64,000 bases of DNA from Sinotaia quadrata. Its lineage: Eukaryota > Mollusca > Gastropoda > Architaenioglossa > Viviparidae. Position numbers and translations under genes: made by a program. The notes beneath the pieces are model-generated. The model was not told the origin of the DNA, ran no database searches, and was given only the letters and a program-made list of their open reading frames with translations. Below, one piece after another: positions 45,701 to 53,310 of the stretch. The stretch is taken from positions 32,575,064 through 32,639,063 of the forward strand of contig CM054177.1 of NCBI GenBank assembly GCA_028829895.1, read 5' to 3'. The first letter of the stretch is position 1, and each line of letters opens with the position of its first letter.

Positions 45701-48374
45701 ATCGGGCCATGCATCGTCATCCTCCATTGGCACTCAAAATGGCGAGGACCACAAAGATTTCTCTTATGTTGCCAGTCATGGACAGTCTACAGCTGGTAAA
45801 TCGGATTCTACGGAACACGAGTCTTCAGATTCGAATCTTGGCGAGAACGAAATCTACGAGAATTCCTGGGACACGAAGTCATGGCATGAAGACTCGCTTA
45901 CGGGCGAGCAGACCTCATTAGGAGAGGACGGTAAGTTTTTCTCATTTTTTATTTATAAATATTTCCCCAACAAGCAATCAAATCATTGAAAGTGACAATG
46001 TGTGAGTATTTGTTATTTAAAAATAAAACCGTTTTTAGTATACATTAATGAAAAAAAATGAGATATTGAAAGATTATTGTAAAAGCAATATAATTAGATC
46101 TATGTTTTCAACTTGCTTTTATCAACCAAATTGTGTTTTCTTATTTAATGATTGTATGTAGCAATTTGTTATCGTTAGTAAGTTATTTAGATTTGATTTT
46201 GATTGTGCTTGATAAGTTGTTTATTCTTGTTTCTTTAAATTTGTTTATTTATAGTTCTTTTTAAAACTATCTAAATGAATATGGTCATTCCGTCTACAAA
46301 AATGCACTAACACGATCAGACATAGTACCAACACAATCTTACCATGTACATTTATGACAGTGAGAGAGCAAATGTAGTGTAAACATGACCTCACAAAATA
46401 TAATGTGAGCATGAATGGTCGATTGATTTGAACTTGAACTGTTGCTATCATACATTAATAGCATCATAATGAGGGAGCGAAGAGATCGGTCACGTGATCC
46501 TACTAACAGTTAGTAAAATTGTGCAAGCGTCGTGTTTGAACTGATAAAATTATTGCAAAAAATTGATCTTTTATTTTGTTTTAATAACAGTTTACTACTA
46601 CAAAATTAGGTCCTGTATCCTGACGGGAAAGTGTTCTGAAAGTCTGAGCTGGATGATGCTATAACACATTGTGTGCATACGGCAACTCATCCAACAGAAT
46701 TCAGTGTGTGTGTAGTTTACAAATTTTTCTTAATTCAGTGATGTGGACTTTTGAAATGCTTCCTGAGTGAGTGACATGTACTTTGAAATGCTTCCTGAGT
46801 GATATGGACTTTGAAATGCTTCCTGAGTGAGCGACATGTACTTTGAAATGCTTCCTGAGTGACAGACTTTTGAAATGCTTCCTAACTGATTTTAGAAAAG
46901 ATGAATATGTTTTCGCATTCAAAACTAGAGATATTATTCCCTCTCCATGTCTCCCTCCCAGAAAGTCTGCATTGTCGTTTGGTCCAAAGAAGATATTGCA
47001 GCACATGGTGCCATCATCCTTCGCTCTAACCAGGAGTGCACAAACTCCGGCCCGCGAAGAGTCGCCGAGTGGCCCGCATATATCCAACGAAAAAGTCAAT
47101 TGTTTACTCATACACTGGGCGTGATTTGAAACAAAGCAGCACCTCCTGACCCATTTGTCCAGGCGCTCGTGCAGATGATGTCTGCAGATTTTAGTGCAGC
47201 GTGTGAGGTCGGTTATGAGATTTCGTTGATGATAGCAAAATCTGACCGACCTTTCACTGATGGTGATTTTGTCAAGAAATGTATGATTACTGCATCAGAA
47301 AAGTTGTGACCGGAAGCTGTTCGCAAACTGCAGACGGTGGCTTTGAATCGTATGACAGTTCAACGAAGAATTTCACACCTCTCAGCAGACGTGACAAGAC
47401 AGCTTGCAAACAAAGCAGCCAATTTTAACATGTCCACAGAATACCAGCTCGAACTTACTGATCTCCAGGCATCTGATGAATTGCGTGCTACTTAACGAGA
47501 AAACAGTTTGCTTGACTTCTACAGAACATTGCCTGATACATTTGCTAATCTGAAAGATAACGCACTAGTCCACAACAGCATATTTGGAAGCACATATTGC
47601 TGCGAACAGACTTTCTCACAGATGAAACTGAACAAAAGCAACACCCGCGGTCAGCTGACCGATGATAATTATAATTTGGAAGCAATTTTGCTTCTTTCAA
47701 TGTCAAACATCAAGCCGGACATTTCAAAGCCTGCAGATGACATGCAGCACCATCCATCACACTGACTTTGTGAAAGTTGACGTATCATAATATTTTTAAA
47801 TGAATATGCAACTTCTATGTCGTAATTATAGTCTTAATCGTTATTTGTGTGTTCTTAGATGTGATGTCTGTCTTGTGTGGGACGATTTTGATCTTCACTT
47901 TTTTGTAGCCCCGGACGGTTTCGACAAGTCAGATTGTGGCCCCCGACTCAAAAAGTTTGTGCACCACTGACTTATACTGTAACTCGGATTTTCTACAGAA
48001 AAAAGCGAGAACCCTTGACCTAGCTATTAGTGAGAGTGGAGTTTGCGCAATTACTACTTACACTGTAACTCGAATTTTCTTCCAAACAGAAAAAAGTCGT
48101 ATAGTTAAAGGTCAGATTTTCAAACAATACAATCAATATCTTATGTCTACTTAAACAATGTGGTTTTTGTCCACTTTTCTTTTTTGTAGGTTCATTCGAC
48201 TGCGACAAGTATGGCTTGGGTATCTACGGGGACGATGAGTCCTGCGTCCATTTCAACCTATGTGTACCTGGCCATTCTTCAAACCTGCGAGCTTTAAGAA
48301 TGCGGTGTCCGAAAGGGACCAGGTTTGACTGGACCCTCAAGATCTGCAATCACGAACATGCGGTTGAATGCTAA
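30481..48374 (+). CDS. GH18 chitinase with chitin-binding domain, ten exons, complete
   Basis: A secreted endochitinase-type enzyme that hydrolyses beta-1,4 links of chitin outside the cell. Ten exons (30481-31816, 34018-34203, 35995-36154, 38585-38678, 39426-39550, 41958-42087, 42434-42619, 42912-43034, 45453-45930, 48190-48374) join with every phase in agreement to 3,003 nt, 1,000 residues, without a stop. Order: signal peptide (1-18), Asn/Ser/Thr-rich extension (to about 445), GH18 barrel (about 449-815), Ser/His-rich linker, CBM14 domain (944-1000, six Cys). The catalytic motif DGMDMDWE (565-572) has all three Asp and the acid Glu. The barrel Trp ([10 protein letters not shown]795) is present. 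The MTYD motif is MTYN (N645). The extension is far longer than usual for chitinases. AG at 30473-30474 (TTGCTGTTGTAG) suggests an upstream untranslated exon. AATAAA occurs at 49340 and 49378. Confidence 0.95.
31850..31905. repeat. (ATCT)n microsatellite in intron 1
   Basis: About ten ATCT units lie just after the exon 1 donor. It is the reverse complement of the GATA-type repeat at 30283-30428. Confidence 0.95.
31906..33290. repeat. Intron 1, left part: heavily decayed arrays
   Basis: Recurring TATCTAACAAAATATTAATA and GACAG/GGAGAGCCTA-type words suggest old copies of the array that is clearer at 33290-34017. A more recent small array with TACATGGGAACCTATAAAG lies at 32440-32600 and one with CGTCAGAGAAATTAAGGAAG lies at 32625-32740. 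Confidence 0.7.
33290..34017. repeat. Intron 1 array made of exon 2 acceptor copies
   Basis: Units of about 45-55 bp contain TTGACAGGTGGGCCTAAAAA then GAAGTACTGAGACTAATATT. The acceptor plus the first 15 or so bases of exon 2 is thus repeated. The two units next to the exon (about 33911 and 33966) are nearly exact and those near 33300-33500 are strongly changed. Confidence 0.93.
34018..34203 (+). CDS. Chitinase exon 2: start of the GH18 barrel
   Basis: It encodes the first strands of the barrel: [19 protein letters not shown], then [16 protein letters not shown]. The acceptor TTGACAG is the last of a series of tandem copies of the same acceptor and first exon bases in intron 1. Donor AATG|GTAAAA. 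Phase 1 in, phase 1 out. Confidence 0.95.
34610..34780. repeat. Intron 2 array, 55-bp unit, 3 copies
   Basis: Units contain AACTGGTCACTCTAAAAAAA and CAGATCTGATTTCAATTATG. Confidence 0.93.
34865..35280. repeat. Intron 2 array, 28-29-bp unit, about 14 copies
   Basis: Units read CATTAGGTGTACACTTGTCT plus AACCT. The words CATTAGGTGTAC are similar to the exon 3 acceptor (CATTAGGTCTAT), so a distant common origin is possible. Confidence 0.93.
35530..35994. repeat. Intron 2 array made of exon 3 acceptor copies
   Basis: Units of about 44-50 bp carry CATTAGGTCTATATG followed by TATGACAATGTATGTC. Exon 3 itself starts TCATTAG|GTCTATATG...GACAATG. The last three units keep CATTAGGT, earlier ones have CATTAGT, and the first have only CAGTCTATATGCATGATAA, a gradient of decay away from the exon. 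Confidence 0.93.
35995..36154 (+). CDS. Chitinase exon 3: LLAVGGW region
   Basis: It starts [17 protein letters not shown] and contains the conserved GH18 strand-3 motif ILLAVGGW. Acceptor TCATTAG; donor AA|GTATGT. The upstream array contains several copies of TCATTAGGTCTATATG, the acceptor plus exon start. Confidence 0.95.
36160..36430. repeat. Intron 3 array next to exon 3 donor
   Basis: Units of about 60 bp contain TTTTATAACTCACAAAGAAT and CAACTATCCGCTTTATAATG. A copy of the exon 3 end (CAGCGCAAACTGTTGTCTG against CTGCGCAAGTATGTTGTCGG) lies at about 36404. Confidence 0.85.
36785..37070. repeat. Intron 3 array, 31-bp unit, about 9 copies
   Basis: Units read GTTCGTAGTATACCACACAG plus CCATCGCGCAT. 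It is GC-richer than its surroundings. Sequence at 37071-37550 is unique with nothing recognised. Confidence 0.94.
37550..37960. repeat. Intron 3 array, short ACACCCCAGTAATAAC-type units
   Basis: About 20 units of 19-20 bp and their doublets of about 38 bp are based on ACTACACACCCCAGTAATAA and CAATATACCCCAATAA. Sequence at 37961-38270 is unique. Confidence 0.92.
38275..38584. repeat. Intron 3 array leading into exon 4
   Basis: Degenerate units of about 50 bp contain GTGTTTTGTGACATTATGTG and GAAGTTAATTTTCATG. Aligned to the exon 4 start (GTGGTTCGTGACATATAG|GTATGGTTTTGAC) the units look like decayed copies of acceptor plus exon start. Confidence 0.75.
38585..38678 (+). CDS. Chitinase exon 4: catalytic motif
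   Basis: It carries [14 protein letters not shown], the GH18 active-site strand with the proton-donor Glu (E572), and [10 protein letters not shown]. Acceptor ACATATAG, donor GTAAAG. The last exon bases and donor are repeated four to five times in the following intron. Confidence 0.96.
38655..38860. repeat. Array of exon 4 end plus donor, 36-bp unit, about 5 copies
   Basis: Exon 4 ends TTCACGAAATTGATGAAA|GTAAAG. The intron continues with copies reading TTCACAAAACTGACGAAAGT then AAGCCTTTCATCATTA. Every copy keeps a donor-like GAAAGTAAG or GAAAATAAAG. Confidence 0.95.
39080..39425. repeat. Intron 4 array of exon 5 acceptor copies, about 46-bp unit
   Basis: Units contain GAGACCCTGTATGAAAGGTT and CATTAGTCTAATATATG. 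Exon 5 starts TTTTTAG|ATCCTGTATGAAAG, so each unit carries the exon start. The two nearest units also have the AG (TTTTCAGACCCTGTATGAG). Confidence 0.95.
39426..39550 (+). CDS. Chitinase exon 5
   Basis: It encodes [18 protein letters not shown] and [16 protein letters not shown], the strand-5 region of GH18. Acceptor TTTTTAG, donor GTAAGT. The acceptor and CCTGTATGAAAG are repeated in the upstream array. Confidence 0.95.
39560..41130. repeat. Intron 5 higher-order repeat, 371-bp superunit of about 35-50-bp monomers
   Basis: Monomers are based on ACTGTTTAATGTAGTAAATT plus GTCAAGCAACGTGTATTTTC. Three monomer types alternate in a fixed order. The marker TTTTTGTAAAAAATCAGTCA recurs at about 39950, 40322, 40693 and 41023, giving a period of 371 bp, with one monomer missing in the last superunit. 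The first unit aligns with the exon 5 donor region (GTAAGTGATAGATCAATGTC). Confidence 0.95.
41131..41629. other. Intron 5, decayed monomers then unique sequence
   Basis: Recognisable but broken monomers run to about 41360. The rest is unique AT-rich sequence. Confidence 0.6.
41630..41935. repeat. Intron 5 array next to exon 6 acceptor, about 37-bp unit
   Basis: Units contain GTTTTCAGTTCGTGATATGT and CGTAAATCATTTACCTTATA. TTTTCAG|TTCGTGATATGTC resembles the exon 6 start GTTAG|ATACGTGGACTATGTC, so an acceptor origin is likely. Confidence 0.88.
41958..42087 (+). CDS. Chitinase exon 6: MTYN motif
   Basis: It encodes [18 protein letters not shown], the strand-6 substrate-binding motif, with Asn where most active chitinases have Asp. 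Acceptor ATTGTTAG, donor GTGAGT. The exon end (GTGAGCAGCGTGAACTTTATG) has decayed copies in intron 6. Confidence 0.95.
42085..42290. repeat. Intron 6 array of exon 6 end copies
   Basis: Exon 6 ends GGTGAGCAGCGTGAACTTTA then TGTG|GTGAGTAC. Four following units read GTGAGCAGCTTGAAATATTT or GAGCAGTTTGAATTATGTGT followed by GTACTAGCC. The decay increases away from the exon. Confidence 0.88.
42434..42619 (+). CDS. Chitinase exon 7
   Basis: It encodes [17 protein letters not shown] and [15 protein letters not shown], the GH18 strand-7 region with its conserved G-x-x-x-Y-G motif, and the insertion-domain segment after it. Acceptor TTTTGTTAG, donor GTAAAT. Phase 0 at both ends. Confidence 0.95.
42695..42910. 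repeat. Intron 7 CA microsatellite and 33-bp array
   Basis: A CA run is followed by three units of GTGTGTACCTATGTATGTAA plus AATGATAAATAT. The last unit runs into the exon 8 acceptor (GTGTACCATTGCAG). Confidence 0.93.
42912..43034 (+). CDS. Chitinase exon 8
   Basis: It encodes [18 protein letters not shown] and [17 protein letters not shown], the GH18 alpha/beta insertion and return to the barrel. Acceptor CATTGCAG, donor GTAAAC. Phase 0 at both ends. Confidence 0.95.
43080..43365. repeat. Intron 8 array, about 25-30-bp units in 75-bp groups
   Basis: Units contain GGAGATCTATAACGGATGTA and GTCATG. Groups of three variants repeat in the same order at about 43155 and 43230. Confidence 0.92.
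43515..43824 (-). mobile_element. Ty3/gypsy-type retrotransposon pol fragment, broken
   Basis: On the minus strand one frame (43824-43723) has the HNK...WQGPY...VEKL pattern typical of the integrase C-terminal region of gypsy-like elements. After a frameshift near 43725-43733 a second frame (43733-43515) has [13 protein letters not shown], and then an acidic stretch with [10 protein letters not shown] and RDVFT that resembles the segment just before reverse transcriptase in these elements. It is truncated at both sides and inactive. No LTRs were seen. It lies antisense in chitinase intron 8. Confidence 0.75.
43840..44270. other. Intron 8 unique sequence with a short GGTGACCA repeat
   Basis: TGGTGACCAG is repeated four times at 44148-44185. 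No other features were seen. Confidence 0.6.
44270..44720. repeat. Intron 8 array, units related to 43080-43365
   Basis: Units contain AGAGCTATAACTGAAGTAG and TCATGGACAG, and later ATTCACTAATGCAATTATAG. The word CTATAACTGATGTAGTCATG is shared with the array before the gypsy fragment, so one array may have been split by that insertion. Confidence 0.9.
44800..45250. repeat. Intron 8 array, 32-33-bp unit, about 14 copies
   Basis: Units read TGGGACCTCTTTTTACAGTG plus TTCTCTTTGTTTC. Each has a pyrimidine tract and ACAG, an acceptor-like arrangement, 200 bp before exon 9. The open plus-strand frame is a repeat artefact. Confidence 0.95.
45453..45930 (+). CDS. Chitinase exon 9: last barrel strand and Ser/His-rich linker
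   Basis: It begins [18 protein letters not shown] and [16 protein letters not shown], the last GH18 strand with the Trp at the base of the active site. The remaining about 120 residues are Ser, His, Gly and Asp rich, a typical flexible and probably O-glycosylated linker. Acceptor TGTTCTTCAG, donor GACG|GTAAGT. Confidence 0.93.
46740..46885. repeat. Intron 9 array, about 30-bp unit, 5 copies
   Basis: Units contain TTTGAAATGCTTCCTGAGTG and ACATGTAC. Confidence 0.93.
47031..47969 (+). mobile_element. Internally deleted hAT transposon
   Basis: Ends CAGGAGTGCACAAACTCC and GTTTGTGCACCACTG are inverted repeats sharing GTGCACAAACT. Between them (about 47139-47765) one frame with two stop codons encodes the N-terminal part of a ZBED/GTF2IRD2-like hAT transposase ([15 protein letters not shown], then LADVTRQ-like text ending in KAANF) joined directly to its C-terminal dimerisation region ([39 protein letters not shown]). 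The catalytic core between these is missing. Flanking octamers (GCTCTAAC and ACTTATAC) match only partly. The insertion lies in chitinase intron 9, same strand as the gene. Confidence 0.85.
47970..48130. repeat. Duplication of about 90 bp after the hAT element
   Basis: CTTATACTGTAACTCGGATT (47971) recurs as CTTACACTGTAACTCGAATT (about 48058), each followed by TTCT...CAGAAAAAAG. The right end of the hAT element abuts the first copy. Confidence 0.8.
48190..48374 (+). CDS. Chitinase exon 10: chitin-binding type 2 (CBM14) domain and stop
   Basis: Six cysteines with spacing 13, 5, 14, 12 and 7 residues match the peritrophin-A/CBM14 pattern. The aromatic residues near Cys2-Cys3 and FDWTLKIC fit too. 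The final Cys is the last residue. Acceptor TTTTTGTAG. The exon end and UTR start have decayed tandem copies downstream (48440-48830). Confidence 0.93.
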
Positions 48375-48840
48375 CATCTTTCCAGGTCCTTTACGCATGC
48401 GTGATAATAATTATTTTGATTGCTCTTTGAAACTGTAAACAAGAGATTACATTCAGTTGTTCTTTTCCGGCATGGAACATGAGAATGAACGTAACTGTTA
48501 GCATTTTTACTGATCATTTACGCATGAATGATCTCTAGAGACAAACAATTATTCTGATTGCATCTAGAAGACAATATGACAATTTTTAATACCATATCTT
48601 GTCATTTAAGTCGGCTTAAACTCTATGGACCAATAATTATTCTGATGGCACCTTGAAGACGTGGGAACATGAATGAGACGTTGGATGTTCTTAAGTGGCT
48701 GCATAGAGTCAGAGTTCATTGGACCTTGCATATTTGCAACTCATGACTACTCTGGCTATGAAGCTGATCTTAGCATTTTGGTCTTAGACCATTCTTGTAT
48801 TCGTGAATAATTTCTTCTTATTCTATAGTATGTCGCTTCA
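48375..48840. repeat. 3' flank with decayed copies of the exon 10 end
   Basis: The words GGACC..CA.GATCTGCAA.CA.GA, GTTAGCAT and TTACGCATG..TGAT from the end of exon 10 and its UTR recur at about 48450-48540, 48600-48700 and 48715-48815 with a spacing of about 110-130 bp. The copies are diverged and carry stops. Confidence 0.6.
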
Positions 48841-49790
48841 GTAATTTAAATGGAATCTCTCTTTAACTATTTTGATGTGGCTTTATTTTTTGCAGTCTTA
48901 ATTAATATACAAAAATCAATATGAAGAGTTGTAGTTTTCCTTAATGTTTGTGAAGCAAATTTTAGTCTGAATTTCCATTGGTTATATAGGTAGTCTGTGA
49001 CGGATATATAAATCTTAGACATGAGAATATTTCTCATATAAACGTATTTGTCAGTCATCGAAATTTGTTAGTTAAAAGAAATTTTCAATTACCTACATTC
49101 CAAATTTATTCAAACCCACATTTCAGATTAGCCCTTCTACACAATCAATTCTACACTCCAGGTTGGTTCTTTTGAACAGTTTAATCGACATTCCAGACTG
49201 AGTCTTCTAGATATTGCTTTATCATCTATGAAATGTTACTGATCATATTTTAGATATTTAAAGCATGTTTAGGATAAACAGATTTACAGTTATATTAAAT
49301 GCATTCATAGAGCTAATTATTACTGCTGTTGTTCGCTTTAATAAACTTTTACGAATAATAATGATATTTTATTATTGAATAAAACGCAAATTTTAACTAT
49401 TGCTTAGAAAGCAAGAAAGATTCAAATTAGATATTATGTTACTATATATTATGATAAATCCGAAATTAGTTCAAATAGTACTATATTTAATTATGACCAT
49501 TTAACATTAGGTATTTTCTTTAGAGTGACCTATTTTTATTGTAAATTATATTTATATTGCATTGTTTCAGAAATTTAATTATTATTTTCAATTTTTGCAA
49601 TTGTATTCAGAAACAGCGAGGTTTTTCATTGCCATATTTTACAATACCGAATTGAGATTTTATTTCTTTTTACTTCATTGTGATAAACATATATTGCCTT
49701 GATAAATTTAGATTGTTTTTTGTTTTCCATTAAAAAATATATCGTTTATTAATTTAATGAGAATGGTCTCAAATATAAACCTTATAACTT
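48841..49790. other. AT-rich 3' flank of the chitinase gene
   Basis: AATAAA signals lie at 49340-49345 and 49378-49383. No gene or array was found. Confidence 0.5.
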
Positions 49791-50275
49791 TCTCTCTCTC
49801 CCACTATCTCTTTCTCTATTTTGCCTTATTCGCAATCCATCAATTCTTCCATTTCACTCCATTCTTTCATTCATTTATTTTTCTCCATTCCCTTGTCATT
49901 CTGATAATTTTTTCATTCTTCCTTCCCTCTATCTTTTCATTCTTTCTGACCTTTTCTTATGTGATTTCTGTGTGTGTGCGTGTCAGTCTCTTTGTCTGTC
50001 TGTCCGCATTCATTTTCCTTTTCCTTTCTTTTTCTTAAACACTCTTCCTTTCATAATTTCTATCTATTCTTTTATTTCATTCTCTCTTTCATTTACTTTC
50101 AATCTGTCCTCAAGTTGTTTTCTATATCTCGCTGTTTTATTCCATCTCTCTTTTTTTCTCCATTTTCTCTTTTCTCTTTCTCTCTTTATTTCTTTCTCTT
50201 TTTCTCCCTTTCTGTCTCATTCTTTTTCTTTCTCACTTTCTCTCATTTCTATTTCTCTTTCTTTTGCACGAACGC
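49791..50275. repeat. Pyrimidine-rich (TTTCTC) low-complexity tract
   Basis: A long strand-asymmetric C/T stretch. The several overlapping frames rich in Ser, Phe and Leu are products of this composition. Confidence 0.9.
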
Positions 50276-50304
50276 ACAACACACACTCACATATTCATTT
50301 CTCT

Positions 50305-50510
50305 TTGTTTGGTATCTTGTGGAAATGTTAGAAGAAGTATGGCTAGTTTGGTATCTTGTGGGAATGTTAGAAGAAGTATGGCTAGTTTGGTATCTTGTGG
50401 GAATGTTAGAAGAAGTATGGCTAGTTTGGTATATTGTGGGAATGTTAGCTGAAGTATGGCTAGTTTGGTATATTGTGGGAATGTTAGCTGAAGTATGGCT
50501 AGTTTGGCGA
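50305..50510. repeat. 39-bp minisatellite, 5 copies
   Basis: Units read TGGCTAGTTTGGTATCTTGT plus GGGAATGTTAGAAGAAGTA. Confidence 0.96.
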
Positions 50511-50919
50511 GAGAGAGGGAATAGTGCACGAATAACAATCCAGCAATCCTCGGTGAAGCTTTAAGAAAGTAATAAATACTTATTATATACTTAGGATAAT
50601 ATTCTTAGTTTCCAAAATTATGTTTCCAATCGACCAGACTTTGCGATATTTGGAGACATGGTTTACACATGATGTAATACAATGAGCTATAATTAGCCCT
50701 GTATCACACTGCAGACACATACTTTGTGGTTTTAACGAGATTACAAATGTTAGATTTTAGGCTGTAGTCAATATTGTATTTTGGTGGGTTACATTGTGTT
50801 GTGTGATTAGCTTTTATTTTAAAAAAATAACACCATAGTGAACCAAGATGAAGCTGTTCATTATCCAGTTGATTTTCTTCACTCACAACATAACGGTTCC
50901 CTGACTTCCCGCTCATTAA

Positions 50920-51216
50920 ATATTACTAAAAGATGGTGTACCCATAATGCTGCTTCGTAATCTGAACGCGCCCAAATTGTGTCAAGTTGTACGAGCAGCA
51001 GCTGCAAAGAAATCTTATTGAGGCGGCCATGTTGACAGAATGTGGTAAGAGTGGTATGGTGTACATCCCCCCAAATACCCCTTATTCCGAATAACTTTCT
51101 CTTTAATTAAACAACTGCAGTTCCCCATAAGTATTTGCGTTGCAATAATAACTAATAAACTGCAAAGACGGGTACTAAAAATAGCAGGCATAGATCTTCT
51201 TTCAGCTTTAAAATAA
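50920..51216 (+). mobile_element. Helitron helicase C-terminal fragment, frameshifted
   Basis: Frame 1 (about 50920-50983) reads GVPIMLLRNLNAPKLC, the conserved Helitron Pif1-like helicase signature. Frame 2 (about 50984-51095) reads RNLIEAAMLTECGKSGM and VYIPPNTP. A third frame supplies IPLIPNN. A fourth (about 51105-51216) reads KQLQFPISICVAIITNK, then LQRRVLKIAGIDL, matching the helicase motif region usually written QFP...A.TINK.QG. At least three frameshifts make it a dead copy. Only this end of the helicase is present; Helitron termini were not identified. Confidence 0.85.
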
Positions 51217-51239
51217 AAATTTGCAAAATAATATTTAAG

Positions 51240-51256
51240 ATTTCTATGACAACCCC

Positions 51257-51288
<32 letters not shown>

Positions 51289-51290
51289 TA
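51240..51290. repeat. (TA)n microsatellite
   Basis: A run of about 12 TA units lies at 51257-51282. The following 51290-51955 is unique and AT-rich with nothing recognised. Confidence 0.9.
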
Positions 51291-51956
51291 TTTTCAGCTT
51301 TAGGTAGACAATGCTTTAAAAACCAGCATTAGGTGGACCTCAGTGTATATAAATAACCTTCAAAACCACACTTGAATTCAGAGGAAAAACTTTTGAAATA
51401 TGAAATATGTCAAAGGTAACTACAATAAAGATAACAGAAAGAGAGAAAAATGGCAAAATGAGGTTTTATTTATACAAATAAATAGTACAAGACTTAGGCA
51501 GATAACATATTTGTCTGCCTTTTGCTCTGGGTCGTCATAAGGCTGCTTTTTAAACATGTTTGGTCTGCTTATGTCTGTGGATAGGGCTATAAATCCACGT
51601 TTTGGGCATGCTGTATTATGGTTCTTACCCGGTGATGAAAACAGGAGTAATATAAAATAATTTTACTTCAAGGAACATATTCTCAAAACCGACCTTTGAT
51701 TTGGGCAAAAGTTAGTTTTAAAAAATAATAATAATGACTAATCAAGAATCATTCTAAATCATTACAGAAGTTAATTAGGTCAAGTGGTGTTTGATCTGTT
51801 CAGAATTATGGGACCAAACTTTGTCCGTCTACTAGAACAGTAACATTCGACCAGTTCCGGACTCTGTGAGATTATGCATGCATCTTGCATTGAGGGGTAA
51901 TGAGGTTGCTATGATTCAATTTGGCGCATGACGTATGCCTCCTGTGTTGTGTATGT

Positions 51957-52378
51957 CTCATGATGTTAAAAGTCTAACTATTACAAGAATAAAGCTTTGA
52001 TATACAGTACTCATGATGTTAAAAGTCTAACTATTACAAGAATAAAGCTTTGATATACAGTACTCATGATGTTAAAAGTCTAACTATTACAAGAATAAAG
52101 CTTTGATATACAGTACTCATGATGTTAAAAGTCTAACTATTACAAGAATAAAGCTTTGATATACAGTACTCATGATGTTAAAAGTCTAACTATTACAAGA
52201 ATAAAGCTTTGATATACAGTACTCATGATGTTAAAAGTCTAACTATTACAAGAATAAAGCTTTGATATACAGTACACATTATGTTAAAAGTCTAACTATT
52301 ACAAGAATAAAGCTTTGATATACAGTACACATTATGTTAAAAGTCTAACTATTACAAGAATAAAGCTTTGATATATAT
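51957..52378. repeat. 53-bp minisatellite, 8 nearly identical copies
   Basis: Units read CTCATGATGTTAAAAGTCTA plus ACTATTACAAGAATAAAGC and TTTGATATACAGTA. Six units are identical and two have ACATTATG. Each contains AATAAA. Confidence 0.97.
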
Positions 52379-53080
52379 AGTATCTTGGCTAATATATTGC
52401 TTTAGGCCTATATGTCTGGTGACTTTATAGGTCTAACTGTTAAGAATGAAATACTACAGCATCTCAAGACTTCGGCTTGCGTTCCACAGACCAGTATGCT
52501 ATGTTTTCAAATCACTCAGTAGTCCTCTCATGTCCTTTATTATTATATTTTTTCTACAGTCCTTTTAGGAGCCAACTTTTCTTTTCATTTATATCGTACA
52601 ATCAGTTATTTCAGATTTATCATTTCACTGACAGTTGTATTAGCGTGAATCGCTCCTTTAATCATTATTTCAGGCGTATCATTTCACCGACAGCTGAGGG
52701 TTTAATAAGACTGTTCACTTGTTGTTTTATTATTTTCTCTCTCACTTCATGGTAATTAAGTTGTTTATTATTGTCTCTGGCAGTTCGGGCTTTTAAATTT
52801 TTTTTTCTCTAAATACGTGGCTGTTCAATGGCCATATGGCAACATATTTCCACCGAGATACATTTCAAGCGCATTAATGCAGGATATTAACATAATTTTA
52901 TTATAACAGCTGGCATTATTTAACTGTTTCCAGTTTTCATGAGCTACATAACAAATTTTAACTTACATATAAATAAACTGGGTGATTGTGTTGAAGTATA
53001 ATGCACTCCAGTTTTGTCTGATGATTGTGTTGAAGTATAATGCACTCCAGTTTTGACTGATGATTTAGTGTGTAATCTTT
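52379..53080. other. Unique sequence with one small duplication
   Basis: A 47-bp direct duplication (GATTGTGTTGAAGTATAATG) lies at about 52983-53075. A 92-codon frame at 52477-52755 is Phe/Ser-rich and not supported. Confidence 0.5.
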
Positions 53081-53084
53081 GTCC

Positions 53085-53310
53085 TGTAAATTACTAATTT
53101 AATCTTTGTCCTGTACATTAGTGTATAATCTTTGTCCTGTAAATTAGTGTGTAATCTTTGTCTTGTAAATTAGTGTGTAATCTTTGTTCTGTAAATTAGT
53201 GTGTAATCTGTGTCCTGTACATTGTGTGGAATCTTTGTCCCGTACATTCGTATATCTTTGTCCCGTACATTAGTACATCTTTGTTTCGTACATCGAGATG
53301 TAACCTTTGT
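53085..53310. repeat. Minisatellite of about 27 bp, 8 copies
   Basis: Units read TAATCTTTGTCCTGTAAATT plus AGTGTG. The right-hand units are diverged. Confidence 0.93.

Noticed and set aside
49757..50564. Overlapping long frames rich in Ser, Phe and Leu
   Set aside because: They are a product of the pyrimidine-rich tract and the 39-bp array; frames are open in more than one register.
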